A stretch of DNA of 64,000 bases, from NCBI GenBank assembly GCA_033439685.1, contig JAUEDM010000007.1, positions 1,550,001 through 1,614,000 of the forward strand, written 5' to 3'. The notes beneath the pieces were generated by a model. The model worked only from the letters and a program-made list of their open reading frames with translations, was not told the origin of the DNA and searched no databases. Shown one piece after another: positions 33,683 to 45,199 of this stretch. Position 1 is the first letter of the stretch; the number at the start of each line of letters is the position of its first letter. The position numbers and the translations under genes are program-made. This DNA comes from Apodospora peruviana. Lineage: Eukaryota; Ascomycota; Sordariomycetes; Sordariales; Lasiosphaeriaceae.

Positions 33683-35341
33683 TTACCACTGCATATTTCT
33701 CTCCCACTCCAGGATCCAAGCACAGCAGATCTTGAGTCTCTCCCGCACACTCGTCGTACCTAGCAACCTGTACTTCTCGGAATCCTTAACCGGGAGGGTG
33801 TTGGCGAACCACCAAGGGAAAAGAGCCGGGTTGCGGGGGCATTCTCCGTAGATGGTCAGTATCTGCGCAGTGAGCCATCTCACTCTCTGCGCCTGCATCC
33901 GTTGGACAAAGTCGAGAGCGAAATCCATAAGCTCGCTCGTTGGGGTCGTCTTGATTTCGACAATAGTCGTCGGAAACCTCCGGGTACTCCGCACCATCGC
34001 GGGCAACGCGCTATCGGATGATGCTCGGCCAGGAGTTACTCTATTGCTATCGCGCCGGCGTCGCCCGGTTTCGACGGCCTCCAGCTCCTCTTCGTCGGCA
34101 AAGCTGATGTCATTAATCTTCTGGATATTTGCGACCACGTATCCGTCGTCGCCGGTTTTGTGCTCCAGTATCCTAAACCGGGAAACGCCGACCGTCTCGA
34201 TCAGGCTCCGGCCGTCGGGGAAGAATTCGATATTTTCGATGCGCAGTATCGTCCCGAACTGTCGAAGTCCGTCGCGCTGGTGCAGGACCATTCCGAACAT
34301 GCGGTCGCGCTCGAGGGCGCGGCGTACCATCAGTCGATACCTTGGCTCGTAAACATGTATCAAAGTGGGCATGGAGGGGAAGGACAGCGCGCACACGAAT
34401 ATGGCAATGTCATATCCACTGTTTCCGTTTCGTAGGCTCTCGGCAAGCACTGCCTGCCTCCGGCAATCGAGCTGATCTGCCCAGAAAGAGTCGATGATCT
34501 TGGTCAGCAGCTCGTTGCTAGGGCAAGCGTCCCGGTTGACAATGGGTCCTATCGACAGGGCGTGCCGGCAGACAGGACAGCATTCTGCGTGGTCGAGCAC
34601 GCGTTGTAGGCATGGCCGACAGAATGTGTGGCCGCACGGGGTAGTGACGGGCTCGTAGAAGAGCGCGTAGCAGACCTGGCACTCCATCTCCGTCCTCGCA
34701 GCTTCCTGAACATGCGCCAGAACAGTGTTATCCGACTCTGCCTGGTCTGCTGTCGGATGGGCCCCCCCGAACGTCACTTCAGCATCGTGCTTAAGCTCTC
34801 CCCTCTGGGCTAACATGAAAGTTGCGAGTAGCCTGCCACCTGGTAACAGCCTTGACGTGGTCTCGGTCTCCCTCAGCGACGGCACCCCGGCTTCCTCCCA
34901 CTCGTTCTTGACAATGACATATGTGGTGAGGTCCCCGGCGAGAGCCGCTTCTTTCCGTGTAGTCAGCTCCGACTCGACGGCGGTCAGGACTTTGTTGAGC
35001 GTAACATCGGAGCTGCAGTCGCCGACGGCATGTTCCTTGAGACAGTCGGGGAAGGGGCATTGGAAGCCTTGCAAGCGGTTCGCCGTGGCGGGATATGAGA
35101 TGTTAAGTCGCAAGTGGGTGGCGGGTACGCATCCTCTGCAGAGCGACTTGCCACAGGGGAGGGTGTAAGGCTCCCGCAGCGGAAAGGAGCAAATTGGACA
35201 TTGTATCAACCTGACTACCTGCCTCACCTTCTCGGGCGGCAGTACAAGGTGGCCGGCGTGGACGCTGAGCTTTTCACCGCCGATGGGGCCAGGTGTTGGT
35301 ATTGGCGCCGTGGAGACCTCGTTCGTGTGAGATGGGGACAT
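33683..35341 (-). CDS. RING finger and LON-domain protein (LONRF / CrgA-like)
   Basis: Single exon, 552 aa from the first in-frame ATG at 35341 (MSPSHTNEV). A first, degenerate RING-like module (CPICSFPLREPYTLPCGKSL, with CRGC) is followed by a full C3HC4 RING: ECQVCYALFYEPVTTPCGHT, FCRPCLQRVL and CCPVCRHAL. The rest is a LON N-terminal substrate-binding domain (LIHVYEPRYRLMVRRALERD, FGTILRIENIEFFPDGRSL, MVGVS-like core as ETVGVSRFRI). No protease domain is present, so it is not a Lon protease; the RING suggests an E3 ubiquitin ligase. The Mucor carotenoid regulator CrgA has the same domain order and ascomycete relatives are often named after it. The stop TAA lies inside TG/GTAAGTCC, a perfect donor, so a further exon is conceivable. 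Confidence 0.88.
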   Translation of the reverse strand: MSPSHTNEVSTAPIPTPGPIGGEKLSVHAGHLVLPPEKVRQVVRLIQCPICSFPLREPYTLPCGKSLCRGCVPATHLRLNISYPATANRLQGFQCPFPDCLKEHAVGDCSSDVTLNKVLTAVESELTTRKEAALAGDLTTYVIVKNEWEEAGVPSLRETETTSRLLPGGRLLATFMLAQRGELKHDAEVTFGGAHPTADQAESDNTVLAHVQEAARTEMECQVCYALFYEPVTTPCGHTFCRPCLQRVLDHAECCPVCRHALSIGPIVNRDACPSNELLTKIIDSFWADQLDCRRQAVLAESLRNGNSGYDIAIFVCALSFPSMPTLIHVYEPRYRLMVRRALERDRMFGMVLHQRDGLRQFGTILRIENIEFFPDGRSLIETVGVSRFRILEHKTGDDGYVVANIQKINDISFADEEELEAVETGRRRRDSNRVTPGRASSDSALPAMVRSTRRFPTTIVEIKTTPTSELMDFALDFVQRMQAQRVRWLTAQILTIYGECPRNPALFPWWFANTLPVKDSEKYRLLGTTSVRERLKICCAWILEWERNMQW

Positions 35342-36792
35342 CTGCTCGGACAGCCAGCAGAGCAGCTGGTCTCTGGGCGCATCGATAATGGTGGTGTTCA
35401 AGGTGTTTGCTCGAGAACAAATAAAGACGGTCTTGGGGTTTCAGGGTCCTCAGGGACTTGAGTAGGTGAGTCGCGGAGGCAGATACGATCCAATGTTGCT
35501 GGTGGGGCCGTGGTCTAAAAGTGAATGCAAAGACATACAAAACACGGTCGGCTTTGGAGCGAGTGAATGACTGGAACATTAAGGGCGGGATTGAAGACTC
35601 GAGAAGGATAAACACATGCTTATAGGTATTAGCGGAGGAGGAAGTGAGTTGCGAAATAAGGTGAGGGTTTAGATAGACACTACAAGGTTATTAATGATTC
35701 GTAGGGCTGATGGGACCAGCACCGAGCCAGAATAGCAGTCTGGGGTACGACACTCCCTTCCAGGTTTTCTTCATTTCCATCTGCTTTAGTATTCTGCCAC
35801 TTGTAATCGTCATGCAAGATCAGAGGACAAGGGAGTCACTGGGAGGTCGTCGGCCCGTTGAGCGACAAAGACAGTGGTCGGGTGTGTGTGGCGCTGGGAC
35901 TCGCGGCGTCTGCGGAAGGCGAGGAGGAGTCATGATGTAAGGTATTCACGCATTATACAGTGTACAACACCGAGAGCGACAGGAGAAAAGGGCTCTAACG
36001 TGCACGACGTGTAAGCGAGAACCCACTATAATCAGGAGAGCGAGCCGCTAGCGATGGACCCAAGCCTGCCACAGCATCAGCCCATAAGGCCGTCGCCGGT
36101 GTCAAGCTGCGCACTACGGGTCAACCGGAAACTTGCGAGTCAAATAAAAACAATCTGCAGTCGGAAGGAGACGCATTTCCGCACTCCAACATCCGACTTG
36201 GAGATCGCTGAAAGATGGTCAGGACCACGTCAGGATTCTGTCTCTTTCCCAATGGGGACTAGTGCGTTCCCAAGAAACACCACCATGCTTGATCACCTGT
36301 AAGACTAAAAGACTGGTGTGCCATTTGATCTCATCTCGTTGCTTGGCTGTCTGGCCTGTTTTTATAGGACAATTACGGATCCGTTTACCCAGAAATGTCT
36401 AAACTGCCACTTGTCCTACGGACCTACCGCCTTCACGGATATTCTTTTGGATATCGGCTAGTGTTTTTCATTAAAAAAAGCAATCTTTGTTTTTCACTGA
36501 AACGATATTGTCAAAGCGTCGAGAGCAAGAAGCAGATAGAAGCGAATAGGAAGTAAATAGAGCCATATAAAACGTTGGAAAGTGAACTGTCTACCAGCGA
36601 ATTCTGTTTGGTCAAGCACGATATCCACACTACTAAAATACCACCATTAGCTGCTTAGCTAGCTACCTTAGTCTCCTCTCCATTCACTCCGTCTCACGAG
36701 AAAACCAAACTTTATACTCTCCTCAGCTCATACAAATAACTCGTTCAAAACAAACAAGTATCACCAAGTGAACATCAAGTCAAGGAACCAAA
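35342..36792. promoter_or_regulatory. divergent intergenic region, RING-LON gene / small frameshifted gene
   Basis: Holds the promoters of two divergent genes. On the minus strand an open frame just upstream of the RING-LON start (35274-35615) has no family features and is probably leader. Nothing else is supported. Confidence 0.5.
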
Positions 36793-37327
36793 ATGCCAGG
36801 CATAGTCCAAGAAACCACCGCCACCAGCGACAGTGTACTCCCAGACCCCCAAGTACGCGCCCAGATAGTCTCCAAAATCGAAGCTTTCGTCACCGCCGTC
36901 CTCAGCCACCCCAAGATGCGCCAGCCAAACAAAGACCGACCCTCTACCACGTGTGGGATTTTGTCATGCGGATAAAATATATCATGTCCGAACTGGACAA
37001 CGTCGAGGCCGGCCGCGCCGTGCAGTACCCCGAGCAGCTGCCCGACTATCGCCCCGCCTGTAAGTCTTACACTTATTATTCCATCATACTTCACAAAACA
37101 AAACCCTTACTGACAAAAAAAAAAAAAAAAAAGCCGGCCCAGATACGGCCAAAGCGCGCTCCCCCATGGAGGATGCCTTCACCCGCTCGACGACCATCGA
37201 CATGATGATTTCCAATTCGAGCATGATGCTCGCCATGATGGGCCTTGCGCCCGTCGATTTCGGCGACGAGATCAAATCAGCCTCAAAGGCTGCGATGGAG
37301 GCTTTCGAGCCCATCGAGCGGTTCTGA
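36793..37327 (+). pseudogene. small unknown gene with an apparent one-base frameshift
   Basis: ATG at 36793 in context CAAAATGCC opens a frame reading MPGIVQETT, then VRAQIVSKIEAFVTAVLSHP and MRQPNKDRP, stopping at 36973-36975. A second, overlapping frame reads on as if uninterrupted: LYHVWDFVMRIKYIMSELDN, AGRAVQYPEQLPDYRPA, then a splice (donor 37060 GTAAGT, acceptor after an 18-nt A run at 37133) to an exon ending EAFEPIERF at 37327. The switch is near 36942 and needs -1. Read through, the product would be about 150 aa, mostly helical, with no recognised domain. Both halves look coding. It may be a fresh pseudogene, a sequencing or assembly indel, or real frameshifting; no classic slippery heptamer is visible. 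I do not recognise the family. Confidence 0.6.
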
Positions 37328-37735
37328 TTTTCCTATCTGCTGTATATACCCTATCTATTATGTTTGTTTACTTGTATTTGATACGAAGATGATACGCCAT
37401 TCCACGGTGCAGTGGATGGTTTACATGGAACACAAGCAACAGGGGTTAGAACAACATTACAACAAGTAGATCGTGAGATGGGACGATAATGATGGATGCC
37501 GGTGGTATCATTGTTGTTCTCATCTCTGTAAAGTACAAGTAAGACCTGTAAGACACCCCTACATGTTTTGTTTTTGGTTTTTCTTTTTTGGATAAAAAAA
37601 GGCTGGAAACTCAACCGATACCCACCGTTCCCATGTATCACATATGAGTGTAGTGCATGCCTACCTGAGTATCTAGACGCCGACGCCGGCCCCAGAATGC
37701 AAACCAAGACAGACCCCCAAGAAAAGAAGCATAAC
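37328..37735. other. convergent 3' region, small gene / HPR1
   Basis: A 400-bp AT-rich gap between convergent genes, presumably both 3' untranslated regions. Nothing else is seen. Confidence 0.6.
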
Positions 37736-39670
37736 CTATAACTCCGCCTGCTTTCGAGCACCGGCATCCGCATCCATATCCACATCCGCCATGGTAGCAT
37801 CATCACCATTCGCCACAGCAGCATCGACCACGGCCGCAGCCGACTCATCGATGCCGCTCTCCTCTTCCTCCCCCGTAGATTGCTTCTGCTCCTCAAAGAT
37901 GTAATCAATCTTGTCGTCGTCGTCAATCTTGTCGAAAGAAGCGAGCTTGTACTTGCTCGCGATCCGCAGTGCCCTCCACGATTTGCTCGCCTTGCCCTCC
38001 ATCGCCGCCGCTTTCGTCTCGTTGTTTGTGGGCATCTCGATCTCAAAATCGTCGTCGGCAATTTTGCGCCGGAACGTAGCGAGATCAGGCAGGGTATACC
38101 GGTCCGGCGCCTTGAGCTTCTCCATCGCGCCGGCCTCGTCGCCGCCGTCGTCTAGGAAAGAGAGAGATAGAGACCCTAATGGCGCCGCACGTAGCCGCTT
38201 CGTGGCAGCCAGCCTGCCGGCCGTAGACTTGGCCTCAACGAACATGTCGGCCGGGAGGGAAGGGAGCTCGATGGACGAACAGTTCTCGACCTTCCACCGC
38301 ACCCAGTTCTTGTCTCTAGAGAGCACTGTCTCCACCATGCGGTAAAAGTAGGCGCCGTCCACGCCGTTCTTTAGATATTCAGCGATCATGTGTTTCATCT
38401 TTCCAACCCATTTGGTGTCTTCCTCGTTGAGTTGCTGGTCAGAGTACGTCACTGACTTATTTGGCGCCTTGATGCCGGCCAGTTTCTCCTTTGCTTTGGA
38501 AGATAGAGAGAGAAGGAACTCCATGACGATGAGCACCTGAACCAGGATATTCCGGCGAAAGGCAAGGTCGCTGATCTCGAGTTTGAAGAGATCGCGACTC
38601 GTCAGGTATTTGGGGTTGAAGGCGGTGGCCAGGTCGCCGGCGGCATCTTCGCGCTTGCGCTTAAGAGCCCGCTTGTGCTCATCGGCTTTTTCCTTATCCT
38701 TGCTGCGAGGTGGTTCCTTGAGTGTCCGGAACGTCGCCATCGTGGCTTCAAGGCCGGCCTTGAAAGCAGCGAAGTGCTGTGGGTCAAACAGCTTTTTTGG
38801 CTGGTTAAAGCTGTCCTGTAAAGACCAAAATATGGGGTACAAGGCGTCGGGATCAAGATGCTTCTCTGGCTGTTGCTGTTGCTTTTTGGCATCTGCGGCA
38901 CTGGACTTGGAAGGTGCTTTATACTCGTCGGGTTTCTGGCTCCCGTCACCCGGGGTCTTGACGTCGACATCCATCTTATCCGCGCCGTCTGCGTCGGCAG
39001 GGGTTTGATCGTATGTGGTGACATTTTCAACGTGGTACTCTCCTCTCAGGTTGACTGAGCTCTTGTCTCCAAGAGGGAAGCTCTGGAACATGAAGATAAA
39101 AACACGACCGCAGAAGGCCGGGTCCAGAGCCCTTGACAGTCGCCTGAGTAGCTCATTGCACGTGCGGAGAATAACCAGCTGCTTTTGCCTAAAATGCTTG
39201 GCCGTGATGCGCTCGCGACGCGACTCGAGGAAGTCAAAGACCTTGCGACACCCGGCAATGGTCTGGCTGTCGAGGAGCTCCTCTACAAGCCAGAACAGCA
39301 GGGCGGGATCGCATTGTTCGCTGTCAGAGAGGATGGAAAGAATGTCGAAGAGATTCCAGACCTTGACGAAGTCTGGGGAATCAATGGGTATCGTCGCTAT
39401 GAGGTTACTGAATGTGTCGCGCACAGCGGTCTCGATGACGGCGAAGCGTTGGGCCTTCTTCAGGTCCGCAGGATCGTTGCTTTGGCTGAGGTCGGCACCA
39501 AGCACCTGGGCTAATTGGGGCTGGAGATCTTGAAAGTCGGACTTGTTGAGGGCCGGCTCGATGGTGGCTGTCGGCTTTATGAATTCGGCGCGCGCAAGAA
39601 TGTCGTGGAGAAAAGCGCCAAAGGAGCCAACGGCGGTGATACCGTGGCTCTCAGAAATCGCCGAGGGCAT
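37736..39670 (-). CDS. HPR1: THO complex subunit Hpr1 / THOC1
   Basis: Single exon, 644 aa, start ATG at 39670. The family blocks include AVIETAVRDTFSNLIAT, CDPALLFWLVEELLDSQTI, VFIFMFQSFPLGDKSSVNLR with GEYHVENVT, ALYPIFWSLQDSFNQPKKLF and FLLSLSSKAKEKLAG, all typical of THOC1/Hpr1. A Lys/Gln-rich spacer and an Asp/Glu-rich C-terminal tail follow. The THO complex couples transcription elongation to mRNP packaging and export with Sub2/UAP56 and prevents R-loop formation; it works in the nucleus. The gene is divergent from Aquarius with 493 bp between start codons. Confidence 0.93.
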   Translation of the reverse strand: MPSAISESHGITAVGSFGAFLHDILARAEFIKPTATIEPALNKSDFQDLQPQLAQVLGADLSQSNDPADLKKAQRFAVIETAVRDTFSNLIATIPIDSPDFVKVWNLFDILSILSDSEQCDPALLFWLVEELLDSQTIAGCRKVFDFLESRRERITAKHFRQKQLVILRTCNELLRRLSRALDPAFCGRVFIFMFQSFPLGDKSSVNLRGEYHVENVTTYDQTPADADGADKMDVDVKTPGDGSQKPDEYKAPSKSSAADAKKQQQQPEKHLDPDALYPIFWSLQDSFNQPKKLFDPQHFAAFKAGLEATMATFRTLKEPPRSKDKEKADEHKRALKRKREDAAGDLATAFNPKYLTSRDLFKLEISDLAFRRNILVQVLIVMEFLLSLSSKAKEKLAGIKAPNKSVTYSDQQLNEEDTKWVGKMKHMIAEYLKNGVDGAYFYRMVETVLSRDKNWVRWKVENCSSIELPSLPADMFVEAKSTAGRLAATKRLRAAPLGSLSLSFLDDGGDEAGAMEKLKAPDRYTLPDLATFRRKIADDDFEIEMPTNNETKAAAMEGKASKSWRALRIASKYKLASFDKIDDDDKIDYIFEEQKQSTGEEEESGIDESAAAVVDAAVANGDDATMADVDMDADAGARKQAEL

Positions 39671-40163
39671 TGTGGACCGGTGGTCACCTTGAGGTGCTGG
39701 GAGTGCGGTGTCTGTCCTCCGTCATCGATCTGCTGTTGCTGTCGCTTGTTGATATTTTGCAGTGGTTTCGGTGCCGGGGACGTCTTTATTTGATGGGAAT
39801 AATGAATGGGAATCAGACGAACAAAAGCAGTGAATGGTTGCACGAGGCTCAAAGCCGACGGTTGGCAGTCTGTGCTAAAGCCACAGTTGAGTGGCTTCAG
39901 TGGGGGGGGGATGGGTTACAGGCGTGGCTGGAGCTGCAAGGCTGCAGAGTGCAGATCGCCAAGCGTTCTCGGGCGAATCAATTGACGTAGGTAAGGTATC
40001 CTTGTAAGCCGTACAGGTGTACCTTCCAAGTTTGCGTAGCGCTGGTCTACATGAAGTTGATAAAATTGACCGAGAAGCTGCTGCACACGTCCTGCCCAAG
40101 CACGTCGCGTACGCGACAACGACGACGACAACGACCCCAAACCCGTCGCGAACACCAGCCAAG
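39671..40163. promoter_or_regulatory. shared divergent promoter HPR1 / Aquarius
   Basis: The two ATGs are 493 bp apart, so both genes must start transcription here. A GGGGGGGGG run occurs at ~39902-39910, and ACGACGACGACAACGACC-like triplets lie in the Aquarius leader (~40120). No ORF is supported. Confidence 0.7.
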
Positions 40164-43100
40164 ATGCCTCCGTCCAAGAGAGTAAAGAGCAGCGCGGATG
40201 CACGGCAGAGTGCGGCCTCGGCACGACCGACCACCGAGGACGTCGAGGGCGACAACAGCGAATTCGCGAATCTCGCCCGCCAGCACTGGCTCAAAAAGAC
40301 CAAGCCGACATCGAAGGGCTCCGCCAAGGTCAAGGTCAAGAACGACGTTCTCAAGCGCGAGATATGGGACACACTGGAGAAGGAGGGCTTCCCGCTCAAG
40401 TCCCTGCTGGTTCTCGAAGGACTGCAGACCCTCGAAAGGCATGCATGCGCTTTGATTTACTAGTCTGATGTTCGTTCGTCGCATGCCATGCTAACCAGAT
40501 CTGCAGCTATCTATGGCCAGGTTATTCAGAAGACTCGTCCGACTACCATGTTCTATTAATTGTATTGATCGTTAATGCGAAGAGGAGAGAGAGACTTGAT
40601 GCCTGGGGTATGGACATGTCCACGTTTTCTGGACTGGCCTTCGATACAAATGCTAACAACATCGCCACAGACATCTTCCGTGACCGGCCGGCCGATTTCT
40701 CCGACCTCTTTCGTCGTGCGCTCTCCCTGACAGTTGGCGACTCGCACTCCTGGACCGTCAGGACAAACGTCTTACTCTTTATCATCTACGCCTTCCAGAG
40801 CCTCGATTGCGATATTGTCCGAAAAGAATGCGCCCCCCTCGTTTCCATCTCGGTCTGGCACAATCTGGCGACGGAGGAGAAGCGGGACGTCATCTTGGAT
40901 TCAAACGCACAACTGAAGAAGGCTTGGAGGGCGTCTGCTAGACGATACGAGGCCGCCGATGACGCCACCAAAACACGTCTGCGTTTCGAGAGGTCGTGGC
41001 TGTACACGTCAGTCTTGGATTTCTTAGCCTTGGTTTATTCACAAAAGATCAAGCCCGACCATGTACTGTATTGTGAGCGTTTCGTAGAGTTCTTGACGGA
41101 CCTGCAAAGCCAGCTCCCAACACGGCGCTATGTCAATACTCTCCTCAAGGACCTCCACGTCCTGCCGGCCCTGACCTTGTCGCCAATGTACAACGATGAA
41201 GGTCACAGTCTGTTGCGGGACTTGTGCGCCCTTCTGTCGCACTACACATACTTTACTATCGATGACCAGACCGGCGTTCAACACACACGAACAGAGGCCT
41301 ACGACCGGCACTGCGCCGATCTGGCAAAGCTGCAACGAACTGCACTAAAACACTTCAAGGAGAAACTCACAGTCTTGGCTCTTTCGAACTATGGCTCGAT
41401 CGATAAGAGGTCTGAGCTTGAGGGTCTCTTAGACCCTCTCACAGATGCGGAAATTGAGGAGCTATCCCGGTTACTCGGCCTCAGGACGACGTATCCGGAT
41501 TCGGTCAAACTGCCTGTCAACCGGAGATTCCTGATAGAAGTCTTGTTGTCCACATTTGAGCGGCGCGAGACATTCCAGGAAACGGCACGCGACCTAAGTG
41601 TTCTGCCGAACGAAGAGGCGCTCTTTGAAGTCGGACTCAGAAGAACCGATCATTATGATGGCTCTCATCCCCTAGCCCTTCCAAAGTTAAACTTGCAGTA
41701 CCTGTCAGTTGGCGACTTTCTCTGGCGCGCACTGGTTCTTTATCGATGCGAATCATTTTATGCCATCCGGCAGAACATCGAGGATGCGTTAACAAGGCTA
41801 AAGCCTGAGAGTAAGCGTGCTGGTGAGACGACATTCACAGGGACATCGAAGATGGCATTACCGATAGCAAAGCCAACCATCCTTGATGTCATGCCAGCAC
41901 TTGTTGGTGATGATGTGCCTTCGACGGTGAAAGCTGAAGTAACAATCGACTTGCGGAGGTTGTCAGAGCATGTTCGCCGAGAGTGGGAATCCCTGCGCCC
42001 CGACGACGTGCTGTTTCTCCTTGCGGTCGATGCTTCCAAAGCAAAACGGACGATGAATGGCGGTGGCCCCTTGACAGAAGCCGAGAAACTTGGTCTTGTA
42101 TCAGTTCGCGCCGCAGAAGTCGTTCAGATTTTTGATGACAAGGGACGTGCTATACGTGACACGCAAGCCTACTTCGACGGCCACAACCGCGGTAATTCGA
42201 GAAGGATTCAGCTCCGGTTGGATGCGACATCATACAAAGAGGACACTGAAGGCAAGAGGAATATCTACGACGGCATTAACCTCGTGCTTCGTCGGAGTGG
42301 CAGGGAAAACAACTTCAGGCCAGTGCTTCAGTCCATCCGCGATCTCACACTATCCGATGTGCCACTCGCTTCCTGGCTCCACGAGGTGTTCCTTGGATAC
42401 GGTGATCCGGCTGGAGCGACATACAAACAGCTCCCAAATCGTATCAGGAAAATCGATTACCGCGACACGTTTTTAGACTGGCAGCATCTCATTGAGAGCC
42501 TGCCAGGCAAAATCATCGAACCTAGTGACGATGTCTCTGGGAGCTTTGGACCCCCATACGTGCTCGAGATGCTCGACAAGCCAGCCGAGAAGGCGGTCTC
42601 AAAGCCCTCGAAGAAGAGGAGGCGCGATGCTGAGCCAGCCTTGATTTCCGAAATAGAGACTGTTAAAGTATCAACCTACAAGCCCCCCAATAATGGTCCC
42701 TACCCGGTTGATGCGCCGAAACTCAACTCGGTGCGGTTCACGCCGACCCAGATCGAAGCCATCATCTCTGGCACACAACCAGGGCTGACAATTGTCGTCG
42801 GTCCGCCAGGGACAGGCAAGACCGACGTCGCCACCCAGATAATTAACAATGTATATCACAACTTCCCTGAGCAGAAGACCCTGCTCATAGCACACAGCAA
42901 CCAAGCCCTAAACCAGCTGTTTGCCAAGATCATTGCATTAGACATAGATGAGCGCCATTTGTTGCGCCTGGGTCACGGCGAAGAAGACTTGGAGACAGAA
43001 GCCAGCTTCAGCAAGCATGGCCGGGTAGAATCTTTCCTGGAAAACAAAGACCGATACCTCCAAGAGGTCAACCGTCTCGCCGCCAGCATGGGAGCTCCCG

Positions 43101-44784
43101 GTGCTCACGGCAACTCGGCCGAGACCGCTGGCTACTTTAACTCTGCCTATGTCGAGCCGACATGGGCGAGGTTCACCGAAGTCGCCAAAGCAGACGACGC
43201 AACCGCCGAAGACATTGTCAACGCGTTTCCCTTCCATTACTTCTTCGCGGATGCTCCGCAGCCTCTATTCCCGCCGGATGCAGATCGCGAGACGGTCTTG
43301 GAGGTGGCAAACGGTTGCTATAGGCACATAGCTAAGATCTTTTCGGAGTTGGCTGACGTCCTGCCCTTCGAGATCCTGCGCCGCGACAGGGACAAGGCAA
43401 ACTATCTACTCACGAACGAGGCCCGCATCATCGCCATGACCTCCACGCACGCGGCGATGCGACGCGGCGAGATCGCTGCCCTCGGCTTTCACTACGACAA
43501 CGTCGTCATGGAAGAGGCCGCCCAAATCACCGAGATTGAGAACTTCATCCCGCTGGCCATGCAGAAGCCCAAGGACGGGCAGATGTCGCTCCAGCGCGTC
43601 GTCCTATGCGGCGACCACTACCAGAACTCGCCGGTGATCCAGAGCCTCGCGTTCCGCCACTACGCGAACCTGGAGCAGTCGCTCTTCTCGCGCCTCGTGC
43701 GCTTGGGGGTGCCGACCATCAACCTCGATCAGCAGGGCCGCGCGCGCCCGACGATCTCGGCCCTGTACAAGTGGCGCTACCCGCAGCTGGGCGATCTGCC
43801 GCACACGCAGACGCACAACGAGTTCTTGACCGCCAACGCGGGGTTCCGGTTCGATTATCAGTTTATCAACGTGCCGGACTACAAGGGCAAAGGCGAGACG
43901 GAACCGACGCCGCATTTCATTCAGAACCTGGGGGAAGCCGAGTACGCGGTTGCGATCTACCAGTATATGCGGCTGCTGGGGTACCCCGCGGCCAAGATCT
44001 CGATTTTGGCGACGTATGCAGGGCAGAGAGCGTTGATACGGGACGTGCTGGGGCATCGATGCTCGAAGAATCCCATTTTTGGTATGCCAAGAATTGTCAC
44101 GACGGTGGATAAGTACCAGGGCGAGCAGAATGACTGTAAGTTTGTTTATTTGTCTGTTACTGCCCATCTGACCTAACTGTATTGAGAAAATATTGACCTG
44201 TGATTGCGATTGACACAGATATCATCCTCTCGCTCACGCGCACATCGCGAGTCGGTTATCTCCGCGACATTCGCCGCCTGACGGTGGCCTTGTCTCGCGC
44301 AAGGCTCGGTCTATACATCCTCGGCCGGCGCGAGGTGTTCGAGTCGTGCTACGAGCTGCGCGAGGCGTTCGAGCTGCTCCTCAACCGGCCCGACAAGCTG
44401 AGCCTGGTGACGGGTGAGATGTGGCCCTCGGAGAGGGTCGTGGCGGTCGCGTCCGACGACGAGGTCGCCACGGGCGCGGACCAGGTGCTCCCTGTGCCGA
44501 CGTCGCTGGGCGAGGCGGTCATGGAGAGCGTGGAGCATCTGGGGCAGTACGTGTACGAGATGACGCAGACCAAGGTGAATCAGCTTAGGGTTGAGAAAGG
44601 GCTGTTACCGACGGCCCCGGTTCCTGGGCAGCCGCAGCAGCAGATTACGGAGGTTGCTGTGACGGAAGAGGAAGAAGCGGTACTGCCAGCGGAGGAGCAG
44701 GCTGGTGAGGAGGTAGAGGTTGACGAGGAGGACCCCGAGGAAGGGGTGAGGGTTGAGGGATTCGAGGCCGAGGAGGAGGAGTGA
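40164..44784 (+). CDS. cwf11: Aquarius / Cwf11, intron-binding spliceosomal helicase
   Basis: Three exons, 40164-40438, 40507-44135 and 44219-44784, give 1489 aa. Intron 1 must use a GC donor (CTCGAAAG/GCATGC) because only this join gives LESYLWPGYS, the counterpart of LENYLWMNYS in animal Aquarius. The N-terminal ~800 residues are the helical armadillo-like part (QHWLKKTKP, LYTSVLDFLALVYSQKIKPD). The SF1 helicase core follows: PTQIEAIISG, Walker A GPPGTGKT at ~857-864, VVMEEAAQ, DQQGRARPTISALY, DKYQGEQNDYIILSLTRT and LTVALSRAR. The tail is acidic. Aquarius binds intron RNA upstream of the branch point in the activated spliceosome, links to the exon-junction complex and snoRNP assembly in animals, and limits R-loops. 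Many yeasts lost it; its presence suits an intron-rich mould. Confidence 0.94.
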
Positions 44785-44881
44785 AGATACCTATCCTTTT
44801 TATTCCTTGATGTTGATAAAATTGTAGAAGTGTTTTTTTATGTCTGTTCCTGTCAGATTATTTTTTGGGTGATGGGCAAAA

Positions 44882-44897
44882 GGGGGGGGGGGGGGGG
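44882..44897. repeat. poly-G run
   Basis: About sixteen consecutive G lie ~100 bp after the Aquarius stop codon. Such runs are error-prone in sequencing, so the exact length is uncertain. Confidence 0.85.
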
Positions 44898-45199
44898 TTG
44901 GAAATATTACCTATTTATCAGCTTGATACCAGGCGGGCTGGAGAGGTAAGAGGCAGACTTGGTCAACAGAAAATGGATATCAAAACGTAAAATGCATTTT
45001 TTCGATTGTGACTGGGGGTTGAAAACAATGCGGGAATAGGTATAGTTAATGAATGCTGGTCGAGGCCCCAAGAAGAAGGTAGCGATTTGTGAGGAGGTCT
45101 CTGGTGTCAATTTGAGATACTGATTAAGGTACTGAGTTTTGGTTGATAATAACGGATGAGTTTGTCCCTGCCTGACTTGAACAGCTCCTATTTCAACAC

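Noticed and set aside
35274..35615. upstream exon of the RING-LON gene
   Set aside because: The frame is open and starts with ATG but is not in phase with the RING-LON frame and no convincing splice pair joins them.
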